Below, piece by piece: positions 16,696 to 26,300 of a DNA stretch of 64,000 nt. The stretch lies in contig NZ_RQVD01000007.1 in the NCBI RefSeq assembly GCF_003992055.1, positions 1-64,000 on the forward strand, given 5' to 3'. A program made the position numbers and the translations under genes. Numbering within the stretch: the first letter of the stretch is position 1; every line of letters begins with the position of its first letter. The stretch is from Veillonella sp. CHU740. GTDB taxonomy: Bacteria; Bacillota; Negativicutes; Veillonellales; Veillonellaceae. The notes beneath the pieces are model-generated. The model did no database searches and was not told the DNA's origin. It saw nothing but the letters and a program-made list of their open reading frames with translations.

Positions 16696-17487
16696 ATGCA
16701 TATTAAACCCTTTGAAGAGCTAACCATTCAGGATAACTTTATGTTTCAGAAGGTAATGCGAAATAAGCGTATTTGTAAAGCAACAATAGAACGGCTGTTA
16801 GATATCCAGATTAAAGATATCACCTATCTCGAAGAAGAAAAGTCACTACATATGAACCCAGACAGTAAAGGTATTCGACTCGATGTCTACGTCAACGATG
16901 TGGATGGTACTGTCTTTAATGTGGAAATGCAAACTACTAAAAATATGGAGGAATTAGTAAAACGAGTCCGATACTATCAAAGTATCATCGATTTACATAA
17001 CATTGAAAAAGGCCAGGACTACACCGAGCTCAATGATACCTATGTCATTTTTATATGTACATTTCCACTATTTAGTAATAATCTTCATAAGTATACTTTC
17101 AGAAATATTTGTTTAGAAAATCACAATATAGAATTACACGATGGAACCACAAAACTATTCTTGAGCACTAAAGGTACAGAAGACGATATTTCAAAACCGT
17201 TACAATATTTTTTAGATTATGTAGATGGTAAATCACCTGCTGATGAGTTAGTATTGGAAATGGATTCTGTCGTAGATAAAGTAAAACACTCTAAAGAATG
17301 GAGGTTAGAATATATGACACTTGAAATGGAATTAAGACGCCAACGGAAAGAAGGTAATGCTGAAGGCAAAGCCGAAGTAGTTCTTGGTATGTTAGAAGAT
17401 AAACTATCCTTAGAAATGATTGCCAAATATACTAAGCTCACCATAGAACAAATCACCGAAATCGGTAAAGCGCACTCTCTAATTTAA
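16696..17487 (+). CDS. Rpn family (PDDEXK) recombination-promoting nuclease / putative transposase
   Basis: 263 residues. The N-terminus FEELTIQDNFMFQKVMRN is typical of the family. The PD-(D/E)XK core shows RLDVYVND with the catalytic Asp and VFNVEMQ with E-x-Q (about 60-80), then YYQSIID. A C-terminal Lys/Glu-rich linker and the helical tail (KAEVVLGMLEDK to the end) follow. Rpn proteins are DNA endonucleases that promote RecA-independent recombination. The start has GGAGGTG seven nt upstream. A broken copy of its tail lies directly upstream, and a Crp/Fnr regulator follows 10 nt downstream, probably in one transcript. Confidence 0.88.
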   Translation: MHIKPFEELTIQDNFMFQKVMRNKRICKATIERLLDIQIKDITYLEEEKSLHMNPDSKGIRLDVYVNDVDGTVFNVEMQTTKNMEELVKRVRYYQSIIDLHNIEKGQDYTELNDTYVIFICTFPLFSNNLHKYTFRNICLENHNIELHDGTTKLFLSTKGTEDDISKPLQYFLDYVDGKSPADELVLEMDSVVDKVKHSKEWRLEYMTLEMELRRQRKEGNAEGKAEVVLGMLEDKLSLEMIAKYTKLTIEQITEIGKAHSLI

Positions 17488-17497
17488 TGGAGGTCCC

Positions 17498-18208
17498 ATG
17501 TCGACATTACATCCAACGTTAGAAACATACATACAAACAATTCAACAATCTCCCCTATGCGCACACATTGCGCCAGAAAATTTATCACTTTTTTTATCTC
17601 AAGCAAATGTGAAAGTACAAAGTTTCAAAAAAAATTCTTTCATTGCCATTGCTGGGGATCCTATGGAAGGCATTGGTATCTTGCTAGAAGGGCGTGCCTT
17701 ATTAACACGAGAGAATATGTTGGGACAACGAACTATCGTAACGGAACTACAACCGTCCTCTATGTTCGGAGAAGCTTTGCTCTTTAGTAATCATCCCCTA
17801 TGGCCAGCTACGATCGAAGCCACGAAAGATGCGATCGTTTTGTTCTTACCTATCGAGACTTTCACCAAAGCATTTCCGGACTGCCAATCCTGTCAAATCC
17901 AGTTGCTCACCAACCTCATGCATGACCTGTCTGAAAAGGCGATGCAGCTGACCCGCAAAGTGCATTATCTGTCCCTCAAAGGGATGCGCGAGAAAATTTT
18001 TGCCTATCTCATGGATATTCGGCGAGTGCAAAAAAAGAATATCCTCACCTTACCACACAATCGACAAGAAATGGCGGATGTCCTCAACGTGAGCCGCACC
18101 GCCCTCAGCCGTGAACTAGGTCGTTTGCAAGATGAGCGGATCATCCAATTCCACGGCAAAGAAGTAGAGCTAGTGGATATAGAAACCATCCAAAATTTTT
18201 CATTTTAA
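17498..18208 (+). CDS. Crp/Fnr family transcriptional regulator
   Basis: 236 residues: an N-terminal cyclic-nucleotide-binding-like beta-barrel (about 20-130, with GDPMEGIGILLEGRA and MFGEALLF), a dimerisation helix, and a C-terminal winged helix (LPHNRQEMADVLNVSRTALSREL, about 185-207). No FNR-type N-terminal cysteine cluster is seen, but scattered cysteines occur (CQSC near 129). Effector and targets are unknown. Location near hcp suggests a role like HcpR in nitrosative-stress control; this is inference. GGAGG lies four nt before the start. An intrinsic terminator follows at 18311. Confidence 0.88.
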   Translation: MSTLHPTLETYIQTIQQSPLCAHIAPENLSLFLSQANVKVQSFKKNSFIAIAGDPMEGIGILLEGRALLTRENMLGQRTIVTELQPSSMFGEALLFSNHPLWPATIEATKDAIVLFLPIETFTKAFPDCQSCQIQLLTNLMHDLSEKAMQLTRKVHYLSLKGMREKIFAYLMDIRRVQKKNILTLPHNRQEMADVLNVSRTALSRELGRLQDERIIQFHGKEVELVDIETIQNFSF

Positions 18209-18310
18209 AATAAGGTTACGTCTGCCTTTCAATTTTTTAGTGATATAATTGACAATTAGTATAAAACTGTATAATATAATTAATACAAGACAATAAACTG
18301 TAAAGTTTTT

Positions 18311-18345
18311 ACCGGAGCGATACTCTGTATTGCCCCGGTTTTTTG
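18311..18345 (+). terminator. Intrinsic terminator, about 100 nt after the Crp/Fnr gene
   Basis: The stem ACCGGAGC/GCCCCGGT has one mismatch and a 13-nt loop, followed by T6. It probably ends the Rpn-Crp transcript. Confidence 0.8.
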
Positions 18346-18393
18346 TCCTTTAATAAGAGGTACTATTAAGTCTGTTTTATACAGAGAATAATA

Positions 18394-18449
18394 AAAAGCC
18401 CCTACCGCTTCCGAGTCTTTCGACCCGGAAGGGTAGGGGCTTTTTGCAT
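18394..18449. terminator. Bidirectional terminator, left copy of a 56-bp direct repeat
   Basis: AAAAGCCCCTACC pairs with GGTAGGGGCTTTT, and an inner CTTCCG/CGGAAG stem surrounds AGTCTTTCGACC. It works in both directions, between the convergent Crp/Fnr and Abi_2 genes. It is nearly identical to 20293-20348 in the same orientation; together the two flank the abortive-infection cassette. Confidence 0.88.
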
Positions 18450-18450
18450 T

Positions 18451-19449
18451 CTACCTAAATATAGATTTAATAATTTCAAATCGACGTAACACATCTTCTG
18501 GTAAACGCAAGCAGTTACAATATTTTTTCAATAAATCTTTCATATCTATTCCTTCTTGTATATTACCTCCTAGCAATATCTCTGCAGAATAATCTTCAAT
18601 TATAGTTTGAGCTAGCGGTGTACCCTCTGTAAAGATGATCATCATAAGTATCAACCCATATAATCCATTGATACTACCCTTATCCTTTTTTGAAATATCT
18701 CCGGAATATTTTCTAATAACGTACTTTGGATATAACCTATACATGCTTTTCCCTGGCAATTTAAATCCAGGCTGACATGTAATAAATTTCAGATTATGTG
18801 CCGCATAATTCCTAAACTTTCTCAGCCCTTCTAAAAAACTTATAATGAGTTCAATTTTTTCATATACTAACACCGCATCAGATTGTATAAGTAAATTTGC
18901 TACTTCCGCTTTATCTTTGGTACTTAAAAATTTAAACATATTAATCGAAATACCAAATGATGCATTTTTTAATAGAATCCATGGAGGAACATGATTATGA
19001 GATTTTATATAATATTTAGTAGGTGCTTTACTATGTTTAACAGACAACAACCTCATAATATCTATTTTAAGATTATTGAATAATAATCCTCCTGCTTTTT
19101 TCTTATAATATTTAGGATCTAAATATATCTTTTCATCAACGCCTATATTCTTAGCAATCACATATGATAACTTTTGCTTAAAAATAGTTTCAATGATTAA
19201 ACTATATTTTATAGTAAGTGCTTGTACCCTTTTATCTAAATACCAAAATGCAAACAAATCTTCAATACTGGTATTTTTAATATATACCTTATTTTTTATA
19301 AATACTTCTTTATATCCATTAACAAGATCATAATATGACACGGTCATTAATATATTTTCTGCTAATACCGGATCTAAAATAATAAGTCCTTTATTTTGTA
19401 ATACTTCTACTTGTTGAGAAATATCTTGAAACGGTTTATCGTAGTCCAT
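18451..19449 (-). CDS. Abi_2 (AbiD/AbiF-like) abortive infection protein
   Basis: 332 residues from ATG 19449, which has GGAGAT upstream (the longer frame begins inside the leader hairpin). The family start is DYDKPFQDISQQVEVLQNKGL. The middle is helical and a conserved RKFRNYAAHN motif (R-N-x-x-A-H) lies near residue 230, a HEPN-like putative RNase motif typical of Abi_2. Members abort phage infection in lactococci and related bacteria. The DNA is AT-richer than its neighbours, in line with horizontal transfer. A compact RNA gene precedes it and an AbiEi-like gene lies further upstream. Confidence 0.85.
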   Translation of the reverse strand: MDYDKPFQDISQQVEVLQNKGLIILDPVLAENILMTVSYYDLVNGYKEVFIKNKVYIKNTSIEDLFAFWYLDKRVQALTIKYSLIIETIFKQKLSYVIAKNIGVDEKIYLDPKYYKKKAGGLLFNNLKIDIMRLLSVKHSKAPTKYYIKSHNHVPPWILLKNASFGISINMFKFLSTKDKAEVANLLIQSDAVLVYEKIELIISFLEGLRKFRNYAAHNLKFITCQPGFKLPGKSMYRLYPKYVIRKYSGDISKKDKGSINGLYGLILMMIIFTEGTPLAQTIIEDYSAEILLGGNIQEGIDMKDLLKKYCNCLRLPEDVLRRFEIIKSIFR

Positions 19450-19461
19450 AAGTATCTCCAC

Positions 19462-19529
19462 AAATAAAAAGGACACTGCCAAAGCAGTGTCCTAGTGACC
19501 AACGCCCTAAGCGTTGCAGCCAATCTACT
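19462..19529 (-). ncRNA. Compact structured leader or small RNA upstream of the Abi_2 gene
   Basis: A strong promoter (19536-19564) should start a transcript near 19529. The minus strand then forms CAACGC-TTAGG-GCGTTG (19500-19516) and a perfect 9-bp stem GGACACTGC/GCAGTGTCC (19471-19492) followed by TTTTTAT. The second hairpin is a full intrinsic terminator placed before the Shine-Dalgarno of the Abi_2 gene. The result would be an RNA of about 65-70 nt, with the Abi_2 gene expressed only by read-through. Existence as a separate RNA is inferred. Confidence 0.65.
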
Positions 19530-19535
19530 AACACA

Positions 19536-19564
19536 ACTATAGCACTATGCAAATAACCTGTCAA
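19536..19564 (-). promoter_or_regulatory. Strong sigma-70 promoter for the Abi_2 leader RNA
   Basis: The minus strand has a perfect TTGACA (19559-19564), a 17-nt spacer and TATAGT (19536-19541). Confidence 0.85.
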
Positions 19565-19621
19565 CCGTTAATACATCTAAGTATTAATTATTTTTCTAAA
19601 TAATTTATTTATGATTTATCC

Positions 19622-20215
19622 TTATTCATAAAGGACCTCCACAAGCCCCAAAACTTTATCTAGTATTTTCATTTTTTGAGCATACTTATAAAGTTTTGAT
19701 AAATCTTTATTTGAACTACTTGCATAACGATTTAATACTTTCGAAAATATCTCGCTATCTATAGCCTTTCTATTTCTTATTAAGTCACAAATAGTTCTTT
19801 CTAAATCATATACTCTCACCGTATTGCCATACATCGTTTTACAGTCAACAGTTCCCAGTTCATGTACTTCTTTTGTTACATAGTGCTTTATAATATTTTC
19901 ATCCATTCGATGTGGATTATATCCACGATACAAGGTCACCTCTAATTTATTTGGTATACTATCCATCAATTGATGTAGATACAGTGCCGATAGATAAGAA
20001 AAGATTGCTACTTTATATCGTCTTTGAAAGAAATAATATTCATCATACTGTCCCCCTTCCATCATATAAATTCCTCTATTCACTCGCTGTAGCCTGCCTT
20101 GCTCAACCATTCTTGTTAAATAAATACTCGGTATATTCTCGGATATCACTTCTTCACTCAGCAATATGCCTCCACTTTGTTTTAACTTCTCTTCTAATAT
20201 TTTTTTATAATCCAT
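19622..20215 (-). CDS. AbiEi-like antitoxin/transcriptional regulator (type IV TA family)
   Basis: 197 residues. An N-terminal winged helix (GGILLSEEVISENIPSIYL, then RLQRVNRGIYMM) is followed by the AbiEi C-terminal domain (FSYLSALYLHQL, LEVTLYRGYNP, TVRVYDLERTICDLI). AbiEi normally neutralises the nucleotidyltransferase toxin AbiEii and represses its own operon. No AbiEii gene is present; the next gene downstream is Abi_2. This is either a solitary regulator or the partner of a new combination. The promoter at 20251-20279 overlaps an inverted repeat. Confidence 0.85.
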   Translation of the reverse strand: MDYKKILEEKLKQSGGILLSEEVISENIPSIYLTRMVEQGRLQRVNRGIYMMEGGQYDEYYFFQRRYKVAIFSYLSALYLHQLMDSIPNKLEVTLYRGYNPHRMDENIIKHYVTKEVHELGTVDCKTMYGNTVRVYDLERTICDLIRNRKAIDSEIFSKVLNRYASSSNKDLSKLYKYAQKMKILDKVLGLVEVLYE

Positions 20216-20242
20216 ATACTACCTACCTATAAAGTTTTATTC

Positions 20243-20279
20243 GTGCTAACATTATACCACTTTATTAGCACAAATACAA
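20243..20279 (-). promoter_or_regulatory. Promoter with overlapping inverted-repeat operator for the AbiEi-like gene
   Basis: The minus strand has a TTGTAT -35 box (20274-20279), a 17-nt spacer and TATAAT (20251-20256). A GTGCTAA/TTAGCAC inverted repeat (20243-20249 and 20265-20271) overlaps the -10 region, its centres two helical turns apart. This fits autorepression by the AbiEi-like winged helix. Confidence 0.75.
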
Positions 20280-20292
20280 CAATAAATAACAC

Positions 20293-20348
20293 AAAAGCCC
20301 CTACCTCTCCCGAGTCTTTCGACCCGGAAGGGTAGGGGCTTTTTGCAT
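20293..20348. terminator. Bidirectional terminator, right copy of a 56-bp direct repeat
   Basis: It has the same sequence as 18394-18449 except for a few changes in the inner stem. It ends transcription of the giant autotransporter gene and shields the AbiEi-like promoter. Confidence 0.88.
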
Positions 20349-20374
20349 CTTCTAGGAAGTTACATCTTCAGGAC

Positions 20375-23300
20375 TTATTTCATTCCCATAGCCTGCATCA
20401 ACATTTTGATTTGTGCTTTCATTTCTTCATTGTCTTGAGCCATTTTGTTGTAAGATTCCTTCATTTCTTGGTTTTCTGCTTTGATATTTGCATTATCTAC
20501 CAATACTTGTTCGTACGCTACTTTCGTGCGTTCGTTCTCTTGTTTCAATGCAGATACTTCATCTTGCATTACATATACAGAGGAGATCGGACCCGCTTTA
20601 TAACGTTCAGGAATTGCTTTTTCTTCTGGACTCCAGCCAAATTTATGAGTCACGCCAGCATTCACCATATTTTGATGTTGACCTAATGTAACACCTACGT
20701 GGAACATAGTCGCTTCTTGCGTGTAATGTGCAAGGCCAATAGCCGCTGCTGTTTCATTACGATAATTACCAATGCCCGCCATGATTTGTGTCGGTTCTAA
20801 TGGGTCATATTGTAATGGTTTCAACGCTGCTAAAGCGGCTGCTTTCGCACCAGCTTTATAAGCTTCGCCAGTCGCTTGGTTCAGAACATTGTTCGCTGTA
20901 GCTTTCAACTGATCAACGTTTACACCATCAGTGCCATTGATACCAGGTGCCACATTCAGAATGCGGTTGCCGCCGTTATCTAAGCCATTTGCTGTCAATG
21001 TCACAGGAGGGTTCGCTTTGCCATTAGCATTGTTGGATTCAATCACCACACCCAATGGTGTCACATTCGTCGTAATCGCCGGTTCAGGTTTACCATCTTT
21101 GCCAGGACGATATACAGTGTATTCACTGCCTGATCCGTCATGTTTCACAGATGTATTAAATGTTGCCGGTTTACCTGTTTTCTCATCGATTACAGGTTTC
21201 ACCTTGCCATCTTTGTCGATGAAAGTAGGTTTAAATACGCCTGTATAATCGGTAGAACCATCACCCATGTGAACGTTTTTCGCCAACTTAACTGTCATGG
21301 ACGCCGGTGTTTTCACCGTTCCATCTGCATTTTTAACAGCTTCCTTCGCAATGACGCCGATATTATTGTCAGTCAACTTAGCCGCATCTGCGCCACCATT
21401 GATATTCAATACTTCGCCAAGGCCAACCACAGCCGTCACATCTTTGTTATCGCCTGTGAATTTACGAGCCTCTGCCAAACGGTCGCTAACCACTTTCAAT
21501 TGATCTTCCGTCGCTGCACGGCCAGATACAACAGTTGGTTTTGCTACATTCCAGTCTTTGTTTTGCAAGCCTGTTACAAATCCTTGTTTTCCGTCAATGG
21601 ATACTGCTTTATCGTCAGCTTTGCCACCACTGAAAGTAGTCACTCCCTTATCTTTGAACTCAACTTTGCCGTTGTTTTCTTTATTTGTAATGGAGTTGAT
21701 GCTTGTTAAATCACTAGCTAATTGTACTTTTAACTTGCCATCCACATTGTTTACACCAATGTTGTTGTCCGTTAATTTATCCTTAGCTGCACCACCAATA
21801 ATATCTACCGTTTGGTTTAATTTCTTAGCAATCACTTTGGATTTGTCAGTGCCTTGTGCATCATCACCAGCATATTTCATGCCGTCGTCCATCGTAGCTA
21901 CTTCATGTTTTACTACAACTTCTTTACCAGCATTGTTAGGATCCGGATGTTTCGTTTCATATACGATACGAGTCATACCGTCTTTACCATTAGCGCCATC
22001 TGTGCCGTCTACACCAACAACACCTTTGTCGCCTTTAATAGAAAGACCATTTTTACCATCTTTACCGTTCAAGCCGATAGATCCGTCTTTGCCGTTGATC
22101 ACAACTGCAGAGCCGTCTTTACCGTTCACGCCGATGATACCATCAGAACCTGGTTTACCATCTTTGCCGTTAGCACCTGGTGCACCTTTTTCACCTACTG
22201 TTACCACTGCATCTGTGCCAGGTTTGCCGTCTTTACCGTCTTCACCTTTTACAGTGATCGTGTTAGTTGTAACGGATTTAGATGTTAAATCTTTGTTCAA
22301 CTTCACGGTTACTGTTGTATTGCCTTGTCCATCTTGTTCAATGGATGTTAATACGTTTTTACCGTCGTAGTTTTTGTCTGCATCCGTAGCACCTGCTGGA
22401 ATTTCCGCAGTACCTTGGATTTTCACTGTAGAGCCAAGTTTATTTGTTTTCGCTCCGCCAGTGTTTGCATCAAAGACTAAGCCTTTGTCCACTAAACCAG
22501 TCGTAGCAGATTTCAATTGGTCTTCTGTCGCTGATCTGCCAGATACAAATGTTGGATTTGTTACATCCCAAGTTTTGTTATCCAAGCCAGTGATGAAGTT
22601 GCCTTCTGTCGCTGTTGCATCAGCCGCCGGTGTTGTACCATCCGCACTTGGTGTTACAGATTGTTTACCTACGGTCACGCCAGAAGCTACCACTTGACCT
22701 TTACCACCATCTACTTTCACAGTATTCGTGCCAGTACCTGCTGTCACAGTCGCATTCGTACCGTCTACTTTCACAATGTTATCACCAGTGCCCGCTGTCA
22801 CGGTACCTGCTGTGCCATCCATTGTCACTTGTTTCGTAGTATCCGTACCCAATGTCACTTTGTCAGCTAAGCGAATATCATAGTTATTATGACCATCTTT
22901 CGCTGTTGTCACCGTTAAGGAAAGATTTTTATTTACATCTTTGTCTTCACCGTTTACAGACACAGTTGTTTTCGCTTTGCCAACTTCATCTTTTAACTGT
23001 TTCACATTAACCGCATCCGTATCATCTGTACCAGCCACTACATTCGTGATTTTATTACCACCATTGTTTAAGCCAGCATTTGTTAAGGATACGCTAGGAC
23101 CTGTACCTTTCGATGGGCTAATTGTGATACCGTTAGGGCCTGTCACCGTTGTGGTCGTACCATCAGTCGTCGTTACTTTGCCAGCCTCTACTTTCGTTAT
23201 CGTTTTACCATCAGCGTTCGTAAATTCAGCGCTTGTTAAGCCTGTCAATTCTTTCGCCAATTTCACTTCCACAGTAGAACCGTTCGCATTCACGCCGATA

Positions 23301-26300
23301 TTGTTATCAGATAATTTAGTTTTATCTGCGCCACCAGTGATATTAAAAGCGATACCGCCTTCTTTATTCAAGGCTTGTGTATCTGTTTTAGACGCATTGT
23401 CCGCACCGAATTGGATTGTGTTATTCGCTACTGCTTTCGCTGCATCAGATACAGTTTTCAACTGATCTTCTGTAGCTGCACGGCCAGATACAAATTTCGG
23501 ATCTGTTACGCTCCAATCTTTATTTTCAAGACCTGTGATAAAGTTTCCTTCTGCCGCAGCGTCTGTAGCTGTTGGAGTTTTACCATCTGTACTTGGTGTA
23601 GCAGATTGTTTACCAATCACAACACCACCAGTGACAGCGCCTGTTGCATCTTTCACGCCATTCACACGGGCTACTGTCGGTGCCACTTCAGTCGTATTAG
23701 TACCGTCTGTGAAAGTCGCACCTGTGCTACCTACTTTGGATTCGTTAGCACCGTCTTTCACAGTTAAGCCTGCGTTGTTCACCACAGAGTTGCCTACTGT
23801 CATGGAGCCAGTATTCGTTAAGTTTAGATGTTTGTTCAAGCGAAGTGTCAACGCATCTTTACCATCTGCTTCTACTAAGATATTACCCTCAGCGGATGCA
23901 AATGTTTTAGCCGCTTCCTTCGTCACACCTTCACCAACGATATTCACCAATGTGTTCAAGCGATGTTTATTCACAGTGTCAGAGTTATTACCAGCGAAAC
24001 GTAAGCCGTCGTCCATAGTAGCCACTTGACGTTCTACTACTTTTTCAGTATTCGTCGCTGGGTCAATTTCTTTCGTTGTGTATACGATACGAGTGATGCC
24101 GTCTTTACCGTCAACACCTTTTTCACCACGAACGCCTGGAACTCCATCAGCACCATCTTGACCATTGTAGCCATCTTTCATGCCGATATCTAAGGATTTG
24201 CCTGGTTTTCCGTCAGCACCTTTCGGCCCCGTTAAGCCGATTGTGCCGTCTTTACCGTTGATGACAACAGATTTACCGTCTTCACCTTTGGCACCGATTT
24301 TACCATCTTTACCATTGATGACTACGCTATTACCATTTTCACCTTTAGGGCCAGTCAAACCGATAGAGCCATCTTTGCCGTTGATCACAACTGCAGAGCC
24401 GTCTTTGCCGTTGACGCCGATAACACCGTCAGAACCTGGTTTACCATCTTTACCTGCTACGCCTGGTTCACCTTTTTCACCCACAGTCACTACTGCATCT
24501 GTGCCAGGTTTTCCGTCTTTGCCGTCTTCACCTTTTACAGTCACAGTATTCGTTGTTAAGGATTTAGATGTTAAATCTTTATTCAACTTGATTGTTACTG
24601 TGCTATTGCCGTCAGTTCCTTTTTCAACAGTTGTCACTACGTTGTTGCCATCGTAGTTGTCATCTGCTGTTACATTAGCCGTACCAACGATGTTCACAGT
24701 GGAACCAAGAGCATTTTCAACAACTTTTTTACCACCAGCTGTGGCAGGAAGGTTCGCACCGAAGGACAATTTGCCTGTACCAATTTGACCTTGAATTACT
24801 TTCAATTGTTCTTCCGTAGCTGCACGGCCTTTTGTTGCGAAGTCAGCTGCATCCAACGTTGTATTCGTTAAACCAGTGATATCACCTACAGAACCATCAA
24901 TAGCAATTGGTTTACCGTTGTTGCCAACAGTGACTTTACCAGCTTTACCGTCGATTGTGACAGTTTTATCTCCAGCTGCTGCACCGCTACTGAAAGTAGT
25001 TACGCCATCTGCACCGAACTCAACTTTACCAGAGTTTGCACCATTAGTAATGGAGTTGATGTTTGTTAACTCGCTAGCTAATTGAACTTTTAACTTACCA
25101 TCTTTCGCATTCACGCCGATATTGTTGTCAGTCAATTTAGCTTTGTCTGCACCACCAACGATTTCTAAACGTTCGTTTAGTTTTTTGTTGATCACATTCG
25201 CTTCTACTGTGGTTGCAGTCGCTGCTTCGTAGTTATCACCGCTGTATTTTTGACCGTCATCCATCGTAGCTACTTCATGTTTAACAGTAGTTTCTGCACC
25301 TGTTTTAGGATCTGTATGTTTCGTTTCATATACGATACGAGTCATACCGTCTTTGCCATTAGCTCCATCTGTGCCGTCTAAACCAACTGCACCTTTGTCG
25401 CCTTTCATAGTAAGACCATTAGCACCATCTTTACCATTCATGCCGATAGATCCGTCTTTGCCGTTGATTACAACTGCGGAGCCGTCTTTACCATTTACGC
25501 CGATAGAACCATTAGAGCCATCTTTACCTGCTTCGCCTTTTTCACCGACAGTCACTACTGCATCTTTGCCGTCTTGACCGTTGGCACCTGGTTCACCTTT
25601 TACAGTTACCGTATTAGTTGTTACAGATTTAGATGTTAAATCTTTGTTCAATTTCACAGTTACCGTTGTGTTGCCAGTAGTTGGATCTTGTTCGATAGAT
25701 GTTAATACGTTTTTACCGTCGTAGTTTTTATCTGCATCCGTAGCACCTGCTGGAATTTCCGCAGTACCTTGGATTTTCACAGTAGAGCCAAGTTTATTTG
25801 TTTTCGCTCCTCCAGTGTTTGCATCGAAGACTAAACCTTTGTCTACTAAACCTGTTGTAGCAGATTTCAATTGATCTTCCGTTGCTGCACGGCCAGATAC
25901 AAATGTTGGATTTGTTACATCCCAAGCTTTGTTATCTAAACCAGTGATGAAGTTACCTTCTTCTGGTGCGATAACTTTACCTGGTGTAGGAACAGTTTCT
26001 GCTGGTGTTACAGATTGTTTACCAATCACTACGCCGTTAGTCACTGTGCCATCTGTACCATTCATACCGTTCACACGAACTACTGTCGGTGCCACGCTAG
26101 TTGTGTTTGCACCATCTGTGAAAGTAGCACCTGCGCTAGTCACTTTAGATTCGTTAGCACCGTCTTTGACAACAGTACCTGCATTAGTCACTTTCGTTTC
26201 CTTAGCGCCATCTTTTACAGTCAATCCTGTTGTATCTAGAGTAGATTCTCCACTTGTTACCTTGCCATCTTTGCCGTTGATAGTAACAGTTTTATCGTCT

